From Cupriavidus sp. AU9028 (GTDB lineage Bacteria > Pseudomonadota > Gammaproteobacteria > Burkholderiales > Burkholderiaceae), in assembly GCF_019795295.1 (NCBI RefSeq), contig NZ_JAIMCG010000006.1, positions 1 through 64,000 of the forward strand: a stretch of DNA of 64,000 nt. The letters run 5' to 3'. Shown here piece after piece: positions 16,704 to 24,501 of the stretch; within the stretch, counting starts at the first letter, position 1; every line of letters begins with the position of its first letter. Under the pieces are notes generated by a model. It had not been told where the DNA came from and did not search any database. It was given only the letters and a program-made list of their open reading frames with translations. A program made the translations under genes and the position numbers.

Positions 16704-17957
16704 TCAACGCTTGAGCAGCGGACACTTCGACCTGGACGGGGGCATGAACGCCTGGTCGCCCGGTACCGTGGCCAGCACCTTGTAGTAATCCCACGGGTAC
16801 TTCGATTCCTCCGGCCGCTTTACCTCGAACAGATACATGTCGTGCACCATCCGCCCATCCTCGCGGATGCGGCCGTTGGCGGCGAAGAAGTCGTTGATCG
16901 GCGTCGACTTCATCTGTTTCATCACGGCGGCGGTCTCGTCGGTGCCCGCGGCCTGCACCGCCTTCAGGTAGTGCATTACCGACGAATAGACACCGGCCTG
17001 GCTCATGTTCGGCATCTTCTTGAGCTTGTCGAAATAGCGGCGCGACCACTTGCGCGTGGCATCGTTCATGTCCCAGTAGAACGCCTCGGTCAGCACCAGG
17101 CCCGCGGCCGTCTTCAGTCCGATGGCATGGATGTCGTTGATATAGAGCAGCAGGCCGGCCAGCTTCTGCTTGTTGCCGTTGGTCAGTCCGAATTCGTGGG
17201 CGGCCTTGATGGCACTGACGGAATCGCCACCGGCATTGGCAAGGGCGATCACCTCGGCCTTGCTGGCTTGCGCCTGCAGCAGGTAGGAGGCGAAATCGCT
17301 GGCCCCGATCGGATGCCGCGCCGCGCCGAGCACCTTGCCGCCCGCCTCGGTGACCACCGCGGTCGCAGACTCCTGCAAGGTATGACCGAAGGCATAGTCG
17401 GCGGTCAGGAAATACCAGGTCTTGCCGCCACGCTGCACCATCGCGCGCGCGGTGGTGTTGGCCAGAGCGTAGGTGTCATAGGCGTAGTGCACCGTCAGCG
17501 GCGTGCACAGGTCGTTGGTCAGACGCTCGCTGCCGGGGCCGGAGTACACCACGATGCGGTTTTTCTGCTTGGCCACTTCCAGCACTGCCAGCGCCGGTGC
17601 GGAGGCAGCGACATCGAGGATGGCGTCCACCTGCTCCGTGTCGAACCACTCGCGCGCCTTGTTGGCGGCGATATCCGCCTTGTTCTGGTGATCGGCCACC
17701 ACCAGCTCGATCTTGCGCCCGAGCACCGTGCCGCCGAAATCGTCGATCGCCATCTGCGCGGCGGTCGCGCTGCCGCGGCCCGTCACGTCGGCATAGAGCC
17801 CGGTCATGTCGAGGATCAGCCCGATCTTCACCCTGTCGTCGGACAGGCTGCCCTTCGGCTTCGCCTGGGCGCTGGCTGGCAGCGGCGCCGCCGCGGCGAG
17901 CGCCAGCGAAGCAAGGCCAAGCAGACGGGCAAGGCGCGGGGCATGGCGTGGCTTCAT
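16704..17957 (-). CDS. LivK-like ABC-type periplasmic receptor without transport partners
   Basis: This 417-residue receptor of the branched-chain amino acid/aromatic acid type has a Sec signal ending near PASAQA and begins the fold with VKIGLILDMTGLYADVTG. It ends 22 bp before the thiolase start codon. No LivH/M/G/F genes are near, so it must share membrane components encoded elsewhere. Its members often bind aromatic acids or amides as well as amino acids; substrate unknown. Confidence 0.9.
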   Translation of the reverse strand: MKPRHAPRLARLLGLASLALAAAAPLPASAQAKPKGSLSDDRVKIGLILDMTGLYADVTGRGSATAAQMAIDDFGGTVLGRKIELVVADHQNKADIAANKAREWFDTEQVDAILDVAASAPALAVLEVAKQKNRIVVYSGPGSERLTNDLCTPLTVHYAYDTYALANTTARAMVQRGGKTWYFLTADYAFGHTLQESATAVVTEAGGKVLGAARHPIGASDFASYLLQAQASKAEVIALANAGGDSVSAIKAAHEFGLTNGNKQKLAGLLLYINDIHAIGLKTAAGLVLTEAFYWDMNDATRKWSRRYFDKLKKMPNMSQAGVYSSVMHYLKAVQAAGTDETAAVMKQMKSTPINDFFAANGRIREDGRMVHDMYLFEVKRPEESKYPWDYYKVLATVPGDQAFMPPSRSKCPLLKR

Positions 17958-17990
17958 GTCGGGTCTCCTCTGGATTGTTGTTTTGATGTC

Positions 17991-19058
17991 CTACACCGTG
18001 GCGATCGGTGTGGCGGGCGAACCCACCGCACCGGGCAGGCGCAGTGGCGGCGCCGTGAGCATGAAGCGCGTGCGCCCGTGATGCCGCAGCCAGTCCGCCA
18101 GCTCCCGCAGGTACCACAATTCGCCCAGCGGCAGACCGAGCTTGAACAGGCAATGGTGATGCAGCGGCAGCAGCGGATGCGGGCCCGGTCCGCTGGGCGG
18201 GCGCGCCGGATACCGCTCGACCGCGTAGTTGTCCGCGATGAGCGCGGCGATACCGGAATCGGTGATCCACTGCAGAAGCCTGTCGTCGCGCCCATCCAGT
18301 GCGCTGCAGCTGTGGTGCAGCACCGTTTCGTCCGGCTCGCGCTGCATGGACAGCACCACCTCTGCAAAGCCGGTGCGCAGCAGCAGCATGTCGCCGCGTT
18401 CGATCTCGACGCGATCCGCGTCCATCGCGCGCATCAGGTCGTCGTAGCCGATATTGCGAAAGTCGGTGCCGAACCAGTGCGCCAGATCGACCAGCACCCC
18501 TCGCCCCTGCATCCCCTTGACGGCGAAATTCTCGATACCCAATGCACGCGCTTCGCTGTGCTCGTGATTGCAGCCGTGCGCCGTGTAGTGGTCGTTGTCG
18601 TCGTAGTCCATCGGCCCGACGATATCGGTGTTGGCGCGGTAGCCGTTGTAGTAGACGCGCTCGGGCCGGCCGTCGCCATCCGCATCGAACAGGGCGCCGA
18701 CGTGGGCCAGCGAGTCCCACTGGGTCGAATACTGCAGCGACAGCAGCACCTGGTCGTCGGAAATCACGTCGGTGGCGGCCGGGTCTACCTTGGCCAGCGG
18801 GAAGTTCAGATAGGGCAGGTCATCGCGGAAGGTCGGCCGCAACACCGGCGGATGGCGGCGCGGATTGAGCTTGTTGCCGCCGGGATAGTCGAGCGGCAGC
18901 GACAGGCAAAAGCTGAGCCCCGCCTGAATCTCCCGAGCGGCCTTGCGGACCTGCTCCGGACCGATCAGGTTCAGCCTGCCCAGTTGATCGTCGGCACCGA
19001 AGTCGCCCCACGTCGAGCCTTCGGGGCGCTGCTTCCAGCGGGCGTCGGATGTCTCCAT
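17991..19058 (-). CDS. Cyclase-family metal hydrolase (kynurenine formamidase-like fold)
   Basis: This 355-residue member of the cyclase family (PF04199) carries the metal-binding pattern as HTAHGCNHEHSEA-type and GVLVDLAHW regions, plus RGDMLLLRTGFAEV. Family members hydrolyse cyclic or formamide substrates, including kynurenine formamidase and isatin hydrolase. ATG 19058 is preferred over 19103 because AAGGAAC lies upstream. It follows the IclR gene and precedes the LivK-like receptor by 33 bp, so it is probably an early enzyme of this operon. Confidence 0.85.
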   Translation of the reverse strand: METSDARWKQRPEGSTWGDFGADDQLGRLNLIGPEQVRKAAREIQAGLSFCLSLPLDYPGGNKLNPRRHPPVLRPTFRDDLPYLNFPLAKVDPAATDVISDDQVLLSLQYSTQWDSLAHVGALFDADGDGRPERVYYNGYRANTDIVGPMDYDDNDHYTAHGCNHEHSEARALGIENFAVKGMQGRGVLVDLAHWFGTDFRNIGYDDLMRAMDADRVEIERGDMLLLRTGFAEVVLSMQREPDETVLHHSCSALDGRDDRLLQWITDSGIAALIADNYAVERYPARPPSGPGPHPLLPLHHHCLFKLGLPLGELWYLRELADWLRHHGRTRFMLTAPPLRLPGAVGSPATPIATV

Positions 19059-19133
19059 GTCGATGTTCCTTGTTCTGTCGTGTGTGAGGATGTTCTTCGC
19101 CAACCGGCTAGCGCTGCGAGCCCCGGCGCTCTG

Positions 19134-19967
19134 TCATTGGGCGCCGGCAGCCAGCGCCGCACTGGCCGTCCGCGTCACGGCACCCCGGCGGGGCCAGCGA
19201 TCGGGATAGGAAGGCACGATCGTGCCGAGGTTCGCTACGATGCCGTCGGCTTCGCGGCGCAGGGCCTTGGCCATGGCGATCTCGCGTGCGACGATCCGCT
19301 CGTTCAGTGCCGCGATGCTCAGCGCGGCGACCGGGTAGCCGTCCGGTCCCGGCAGGGCGATCGCGATGCCGCCCATGCGCTGGACTACGACGTCGAGCAG
19401 CACCGCATAGCCGCGTGTGCGAGTCGCTTCCACATGGCGGAGGAGCGCCGCCGCGCTCAGGTGGGGGTAGCGCTTCAAGGCCGGCGCCACGCAACCCAGC
19501 ACGGCCTCGACTTCGTCGTCGGGCAGCGCGGCCAGTAGCGCGAGACTGCCGGCGCCAACGCCCAGCGGACGGCGGCTGCCGACGTCCAGATAGTTGGCGC
19601 GGATGGGGAAATTGCCGAAGCGCAGCTCGGCGCAGACCGACTCCCAGCCGCTGGGCACGGACAGGATCGCCGTGTCCTCGAATGCCGATGCAAGGCGGAT
19701 CAGGGAAGGGCGGGCGAGCGGACGCAGGTCCAGGCGCCGCAGGGAAGCGGCTTGCATGACCAGCCATTCCGGTCCCGGGCTGAATGCCTTGGTAAGCGGA
19801 TCGCGCGATACCAGGCCCTCGGCCGAGAGCGTGTCGAGCAGTCGAAGCGCCGACGCCTTGTCGACGCCGGAGGCCTGTGCCAGGTCGGTCAGGCGCGAGT
19901 TGCGCGGGTCCGTCAGGGCCCTGAGCAGGGCGCACGCCTTGCGCAACGACGATCCGTGGCCCGCCAT
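19134..19967 (-). CDS. IclR-family regulator heading a seven-gene operon
   Basis: This 277-residue IclR protein has an N-terminal winged HTH (TDLAQASGVDKASALRLLDTL) and the GAF-like effector domain. The six downstream genes on the minus strand follow with gaps from an overlap up to 75 bp, so this regulator is probably the first gene of the operon it controls. Repeated operator-like sequences lie just upstream. Confidence 0.92.
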   Translation of the reverse strand: MAGHGSSLRKACALLRALTDPRNSRLTDLAQASGVDKASALRLLDTLSAEGLVSRDPLTKAFSPGPEWLVMQAASLRRLDLRPLARPSLIRLASAFEDTAILSVPSGWESVCAELRFGNFPIRANYLDVGSRRPLGVGAGSLALLAALPDDEVEAVLGCVAPALKRYPHLSAAALLRHVEATRTRGYAVLLDVVVQRMGGIAIALPGPDGYPVAALSIAALNERIVAREIAMAKALRREADGIVANLGTIVPSYPDRWPRRGAVTRTASAALAAGAQ

Positions 19968-19990
19968 CGACTGTCCCCCAAGTATTGTTT

Positions 19991-20085
19991 GTTTTGCGCG
20001 GTGAAACCGCAGAGGACGTTATAGGCGGTGGAAGCGGCGCCGTCATTTTGCGACGCATCAAAGTTTTGCGGAGTGAAACGGCAAG
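19991..20085. promoter_or_regulatory. Two similar operator-like repeats upstream of the IclR operon
   Basis: GTTTTGCGCGGTGAAACCGC (19991-20010) and GTTTTGCGGAGTGAAACGGC (20063-20082) differ at a few places. Each has imperfect dyad symmetry (TTGC-N-GCAA in the second), spaced 72 bp apart. They lie directly in front of the IclR gene and fit a pair of IclR sites. A weaker ATTTTGCGACGC motif lies between them. Confidence 0.5.
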
Positions 20086-20181
20086 ACGCCATGCCACCAT
20101 GCGCGGCGCCAGCCGGTGCCGGGTGCCCTTCGGTGATCGTGTAGAGTGTCGCGCGACATCGATCGACAGATCTTCTTTCCC

Positions 20182-20685
20182 ATGACATCAAGAATCCTTG
20201 TGAGCGCCTGTCTTCTCGGCCGGCCAGTTCGCTACAACGGCCAGGCAAAGCCCGTCCTGCACGCCGCTCTGGACAGGTGGCAGCGTGAGGGAAGACTTGT
20301 GTCGGTCTGTCCGGAATTGAGCGCCGGCTTCCCCGTACCACGTCCGCCGGCCGAAATTGCAAACGGTCAGTCCGGGGAGGATGTTCTGTCCGACCGTGCC
20401 CGCGTGGTGGAGGCAACCGGAGCGGATGTCACCGATCTCTATCTGCAGGGAGCATGGGCCGCCTTGTCGGTGGCGCAGGAACATCGTTGCCGCTTTGCCT
20501 TGCTGGCCGATGGCAGTCCGTCATGCGGCAGCAGCTTCATCTACGACGGCCAGTTCGCCGGGCGAAAGCACGAAGGGGCGGGGGTGACGGCCGCGCTCCT
20601 GCGACGACATGGCATCGAGGTCTTCGCGGAATCGGAGATCGAGGCATTGGTGCGCCGGGTCGAAGGCAACGCGGCAGCGGAGTAA
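20182..20685 (+). CDS. DUF523 family protein (YbbK-like)
   Basis: This 167-residue DUF523 protein opens with ILVSACLLGRPVRYNG and contains VCPELSAGFPVPRPPAEI, ADGSPSCGSSFIYDG and a Gly-rich GAGVTAALL segment, all family hallmarks. ATG 20182 aligns with the family start; an in-frame ATG at 20146 would add 12 atypical residues. Conserved Cys in ACLLG, CPE and SCG suggest metal or thiol chemistry. The biochemical function is not established. Confidence 0.9.
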   Translation: MTSRILVSACLLGRPVRYNGQAKPVLHAALDRWQREGRLVSVCPELSAGFPVPRPPAEIANGQSGEDVLSDRARVVEATGADVTDLYLQGAWAALSVAQEHRCRFALLADGSPSCGSSFIYDGQFAGRKHEGAGVTAALLRRHGIEVFAESEIEALVRRVEGNAAAE

Positions 20686-20730
20686 CGCAGGCCCGGCATC
20701 CCCGGTCCCGCGGCAGCAGCGAGGCGATCA

Positions 20731-21699
20731 TCAAGTTGTCGCGTGGTCGCGCTTGCGCTCGGTCAGCTTGAGGCTGAGCAGGACGGAGATCAGGATCACC
20801 GAGCCGACGACAGCCAGCGACCATTGCACGGGCAGGTGGAACCATGGTGCCGCCAGCATCTTGCCCCCGATGAACACCAGCACGAGCGCGAGGCCGTACT
20901 TGAGCAGATGAAAGCGCCCGGCCATGTCGGCGAGCAGGAAGTACAGCGCGCGCAGCCCCATGATGGCGAAGATGTTGGAGGTGAAGACGATGAACGGGTC
21001 GGTCGTCACGGCAAAGATGGCCGGGATGCTGTCCACCGCGAAGACGAGGTCGCTCGCCTCGATCATCATCAGAACCAGGAACATCGGCGTGGCCCAGCGC
21101 ACGCCGTCGATGCGCACGAAGAACTTCTCCCGGTGGAACACCGGCGTGATGCGCATATGGCCACGCAGCCAGCGCAGCAGTGGATTTTTCTCCAGATCGG
21201 GCTGGTGATCGGCGAAGATCAGCATCTTGATGCCGGTCACGATCAGGAACGCACCGAATACGTAGAGGATCCACGAGAATTCCTGCACCAGCCAGACGCC
21301 GGCCAGGATCATTGCCGCCCGCATGACGATGGCGCCAAGGACGCCGTACAGCAGCACGCGCCGCTGCAGTTCCGGCGGCACGGCGAAATAGGTGAAGATC
21401 ATCACGAACACGAACATGTTGTCGACCGACAGCGACTGTTCGATCAGATAGCCGGTGATGAACTCCAGGGCCTTGCTGTTGGCGACTTCCCGCCCGGCGG
21501 TACCATCCAGATACCACCACAGCAGCGCCGCAAAGGTGAAGGCCATGGACACCCAGGCGGCAACCCAGCTGCCGGCCTCCTTGACGGAAACCCGGTGCGC
21601 CTTGTTGCCGCCGAGGACGAACAGGTCCAGCGCCAGCATGGCGATGACGAAGGCAATGAAGCCGGCCCACATCGGACCGGTGGCAAAGGATTCGATCAT
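20731..21699 (-). CDS. TerC/Alx-family integral membrane protein
   Basis: This 322-residue membrane protein has about eight to nine hydrophobic segments. The conserved acidic motifs LDLFVLGGN, EQSLSVDNMFVF and EASDLVFAVDSIPA are typical of TerC/Alx, which is linked to manganese efflux and tellurite or metal stress. ATG 21699 is 7 bp after the stop of the UspA gene; the upstream ORF extension is discarded. Coupling to a stress protein and a divergent NhaR-like regulator suggests ion- or pH-responsive control. Confidence 0.9.
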   Translation of the reverse strand: MIESFATGPMWAGFIAFVIAMLALDLFVLGGNKAHRVSVKEAGSWVAAWVSMAFTFAALLWWYLDGTAGREVANSKALEFITGYLIEQSLSVDNMFVFVMIFTYFAVPPELQRRVLLYGVLGAIVMRAAMILAGVWLVQEFSWILYVFGAFLIVTGIKMLIFADHQPDLEKNPLLRWLRGHMRITPVFHREKFFVRIDGVRWATPMFLVLMMIEASDLVFAVDSIPAIFAVTTDPFIVFTSNIFAIMGLRALYFLLADMAGRFHLLKYGLALVLVFIGGKMLAAPWFHLPVQWSLAVVGSVILISVLLSLKLTERKRDHATT

Positions 21700-21706
21700 G
21701 GTCGGT

Positions 21707-22213
21707 TCAGGAGGCAGTGGCCCAGAGCAACGCCATTCCCGCGCCCACGCCAGCCGGAATGCCAATCCTCTCGATCATGCCCGCCGGCGCGCCGGCGACC
21801 ACCTCGACGGGAACCGGGCAGCAGTCGAGCAACTGGTTGGTCAAGGAGTGCTCCACCGCGCGAACCAGCGCGCTTTTGCGGGCAGTGCCGATGACAACGC
21901 GGTCGCAGTGCAGCCGGCGCGCCAGCTCGACGATGCAGTGAGCCTTGTCGCCCACCTCCCGATGGACGAAATAGAGCACGTCGGCGCCATCGAGCAGGCG
22001 CCGCGCCTCGGCAAGCTCCTCGTCGGCGCGTTCACGCTGGAAGTCGGCGCGCAACTGCCGGCCCACGTGGCGCGCTACGTAGTGCGAGAAGGGCGGCTGC
22101 ACATTCAGCAGATGCACTCGCTGCGCCTCGCCGCGGTGGAACTCGTCGATCGCGTGACGGACGGCAAGCAGGGCGCTTGGCGAGCCGTCGCACGGCAAAA
22201 GGAGCGTGGCCAT
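21707..22213 (-). CDS. Universal stress protein (UspA family)
   Basis: This 168-residue single-domain Usp begins with the typical LLLPCDGSPSALLAVRHA strand-helix. Its CDRVVIGTARKSALVRAVEHSLTNQLL region stands where the ATP-binding G-2x-G-9x-G(S/T) motif lies in ATP-binding Usps. Only the first Gly is retained, so nucleotide binding is doubtful. A hydrophobic C-terminal tail (GVGAGMALLW) is unusual. A strong AGGAGG precedes the start. Confidence 0.9.
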   Translation of the reverse strand: MATLLLPCDGSPSALLAVRHAIDEFHRGEAQRVHLLNVQPPFSHYVARHVGRQLRADFQRERADEELAEARRLLDGADVLYFVHREVGDKAHCIVELARRLHCDRVVIGTARKSALVRAVEHSLTNQLLDCCPVPVEVVAGAPAGMIERIGIPAGVGAGMALLWATAS

Positions 22214-22398
22214 GTCGGTGCCTCCTGATGATGTGGGTTGCCCATTGACGCAGCGACGACACCTGGTGTGCAGCGGCTGGACAATGGAAATCTAGGCCAC
22301 CGAAATGTCAGCGAAAAGCAGATTGTTTGGATAACATCATCCGAGAAAGCCGAAGATTTCCGGCTGCTTCCGACGCTTTCCGGGGGAGGGTTCTGGCG

Positions 22399-23328
22399 AT
22401 GAACTACAAGCATCTTCACTACTTCTTCCAGGTGGCCAAACTGGGCGGCGTGCTACGCGCCAGCGAGCGTCTTCATCTGGCGCCGCAAACCATCAGCAGC
22501 CAGATCCAGTCGCTGGAGGAAGCACTGGGCACCCCGCTGTTCGCCCGGAACGGGCGTGGGCTGGTGCTGACCGATGCGGGACAAATGGTCCTCGGCTATG
22601 CGGAGGCGATTTTCTCCATCGGCGCCGAGCTTGAGGCGGCCGTGCGCGAGCAACCCGCCAAGGGAAAGGTGCTGGAATTTCGCGTGGGGGTCGCCGATGC
22701 GGTACCGAAGACTATCGCCTGCCGCCTGATCGCGCCGGCTTCGCAACTGCCCGAGCCGGTGCGCATGGTTTGCCGGGAGTGGAAGCTGGACACGCTGCTC
22801 GGTGAGCTGGCGCTGCACCGGATCGACCTGGTGATCGCCGATGCGCCAATCCCCTCGGACGTCAGCGTGCGCGCGTTCAATCATCGATTGGGCGGCTCTG
22901 GCATCAGCTTTTTCGCCGCGCCGGCGCTGCTCGCCTCGTGCCGCGGGCCGTTCCCGGGCTGCCTGGAAGGCGCGCCCATGCTCATGCCCGCGGCCGAGTC
23001 GGCGCTGGGCAAGCGGCTGCGCAACTGGTTGCAGGCGCAGTCGCTGCGGCCTCGTGTCGTTGCCGAATGCGACGACAGTGCGCTGGCCAAGGAATTCGGC
23101 CGGCGCGGCATGGGCATCTTTGTAGCGGCCACGGTGCTGGAGAGGGACATCGAGAAGCAGTACGCGGTGCGCGCGCTCGGCGCAACCGCCGATGTCGTGG
23201 AGGAGTTCTTCGCGATCTCGGTCGAGCGCCGCATCACGCATCCGTGCGTGACGGCGATCACGGAAGCCGCGCGCAACGAGCTGTTCGCGACCTCGGTGCG
23301 GCGGCGTGGCAGGCGCGGCGCTGGCTGA
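22399..23328 (+). CDS. NhaR-like LysR-family regulator
   Basis: This 309-residue LysR protein opens with MNYKHLHYFFQVAKLGG and contains APQTISSQIQSLEEALGTPLF. Its later blocks (GVADAVPKTIACRLI, LIGDAPI-like VIADAPIPSD, ALGKRLRNWL) match NhaR, the Na+-responsive regulator of E. coli. ATG 22399 has GGGAGGG upstream. It is divergent from uspA-terC, which it probably regulates. No sodium/proton antiporter gene adjoins it. Confidence 0.88.
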   Translation: MNYKHLHYFFQVAKLGGVLRASERLHLAPQTISSQIQSLEEALGTPLFARNGRGLVLTDAGQMVLGYAEAIFSIGAELEAAVREQPAKGKVLEFRVGVADAVPKTIACRLIAPASQLPEPVRMVCREWKLDTLLGELALHRIDLVIADAPIPSDVSVRAFNHRLGGSGISFFAAPALLASCRGPFPGCLEGAPMLMPAAESALGKRLRNWLQAQSLRPRVVAECDDSALAKEFGRRGMGIFVAATVLERDIEKQYAVRALGATADVVEEFFAISVERRITHPCVTAITEAARNELFATSVRRRGRRGAG

Positions 23329-23392
23329 GGGCTTGGCGGCAGCGCAGCCCGCCTCCCGCGTGGACTGGCCGGTTCGTGGGGTGTACCCAAGA

Positions 23393-23408
23393 GAACGACC
23401 GTTCCGCT
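23393..23408. promoter_or_regulatory. Candidate IclR operator upstream of the IclR gene
   Basis: GAACGACCGTTCCGCT (reverse AGCGGAACGGTCGTTC) lies about 85 bp before the IclR start. The block AGCGGAACG recurs at 24431, in the promoter of the downstream bug operon. A shared motif at the regulator and its neighbour suggests autoregulation plus operon control. Confidence 0.5.
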
Positions 23409-23492
23409 ACACGGATCGGAAGCGGTGTGCCCCAGCGGCCCTGCCGGTCGGATTTGCTACACTCGCGCCTCGGCAATCAGTCAAAAAAACCC

Positions 23493-24230
23493 ATGAGCGA
23501 CGCGCAATCCGGCGAGTCTTCCACCACGGCAACCGACGGCGTCGCCGCCGTCGACAGGGCATTGTCCATCGCACTCGCGCTGGCACGGGCGGCGGCGCCG
23601 ATGCAGCTGTCTGAGCTGTCGCGGGCCACGGGGCTCTACAAGAGCACGCTGCTGCGGCTGCTCGCGTCGCTCGAGCGGGCTAATCTGGTGACGCGCCGGA
23701 CGGACCGGCGTTACACCCTGGGACCGCTCGCATTTCTGTTCGGGCGCGCCTTCGACGCTTCCAACGGCCTGCGTGAAGGACTGACGCCAATCCTGGACTG
23801 GCTGGTCGCGCATGGCACCGAAAGCCCGTCCTTCCATATCCAGCACGGCCCGGAGCAGCGGCTCTGCCTGTTGCGGCTCGATTCCGCCCACTCCACCCTG
23901 GATCGGGTTCGGGTGGGCGACATCCTGCCCCTGCATCGTGGTGCGGCAGGCAAGGTATTGCTGGCGTTCCGGGAAGACCCGCCGACAGTCGACAGCACGC
24001 TGATCTTCACCTCGTTCGGCGAGCGCGATCCGCTGTGCGGGGCTGTGGCTTGCCCGGTGTTCGGTCCCTTTGGCATGCTGCTGGGCGCGCTGTCGCTGTC
24101 CGGGCCGCTGGAGCGGTTCTCGCCGGCGGCGGTCGAGCGGATGAGTACGCTGCTGCTGCAGGCCGGCGAGCGCGCGACGCACGCGCTGGGCGGCAATTGG
24201 CCGCGTCATCCGCCAGCGCCGGGCGCTTGA
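23493..24230 (+). CDS. IclR-family transcriptional regulator
   Basis: This 245-residue IclR protein has a winged HTH (MQLSELSRATGLYKSTLLRLLASLERANLV) followed by an effector domain with RVGDILPLHRGAAGKVLLAF. It lies upstream of, and is co-oriented with, the bug-aldehyde dehydrogenase-hydroxyacid dehydrogenase operon. It shares an operator-like motif with that operon's promoter. The frame upstream of ATG 23493 is discarded because it runs through the NhaR-like gene in another phase. Confidence 0.92.
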   Translation: MSDAQSGESSTTATDGVAAVDRALSIALALARAAAPMQLSELSRATGLYKSTLLRLLASLERANLVTRRTDRRYTLGPLAFLFGRAFDASNGLREGLTPILDWLVAHGTESPSFHIQHGPEQRLCLLRLDSAHSTLDRVRVGDILPLHRGAAGKVLLAFREDPPTVDSTLIFTSFGERDPLCGAVACPVFGPFGMLLGALSLSGPLERFSPAAVERMSTLLLQAGERATHALGGNWPRHPPAPGA

Positions 24231-24397
24231 CGCCGGCGCTGGCGGTCTTTCCGCACCCCCCGGCAACGCTGCCCGCGCTCATTTCGCATTGGCAGTAATC
24301 GGCTGCCTGCTGTCCTTCTCTCTCTCTTCCTCCGTTGTCCTCCTGCCCCATTGCCAGCGCGACCGGCAGGCGACGTTGCACGTCTGAAGTTCGGGAA

Positions 24398-24426
24398 TTG
24401 ACTTTCGCATCACCCTTACGTATTCT
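24398..24426 (+). promoter_or_regulatory. Strong sigma70 promoter of the bug-ALDH operon
   Basis: TTGACT (24398-24403), a 17-bp spacer and TATTCT (24421-24426) match the sigma70 consensus well. They lie about 75 bp before the Bug receptor start codon. Confidence 0.75.
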
Positions 24427-24430
24427 CTCT

Positions 24431-24460
24431 AGCGGAACGAACGGTCTGGTGTGCAGACCG
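24431..24460. promoter_or_regulatory. Operator region just downstream of the promoter -10
   Basis: AGCGGAACGAACGGTC (24431-24446) repeats the block found before the IclR gene. It overlaps a perfect palindrome CGGTCTG-GTGTG-CAGACCG at 24442-24460. Lying at about +1 to +27, it is well placed for repression by the upstream IclR protein. Confidence 0.6.
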
Positions 24461-24501
24461 GCCAAGAAAAACGGACAGGTCCGCAATAACCGGAGACAAA
24501 C

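Noticed and set aside
16605-19538. 977-codon open frame on the plus strand
   Set aside because: It is antisense to the thiolase, LivK-like and cyclase genes, which have clear motifs. Long antisense frames are expected in high-GC DNA, and this one has His/Arg-rich composition without motifs.
20731-21699. Manganese (yybP-ykoY) riboswitch ahead of terC
   Set aside because: The terC start lies 7 bp after the UspA stop, leaving no leader; none of the conserved riboswitch loops was seen before uspA.
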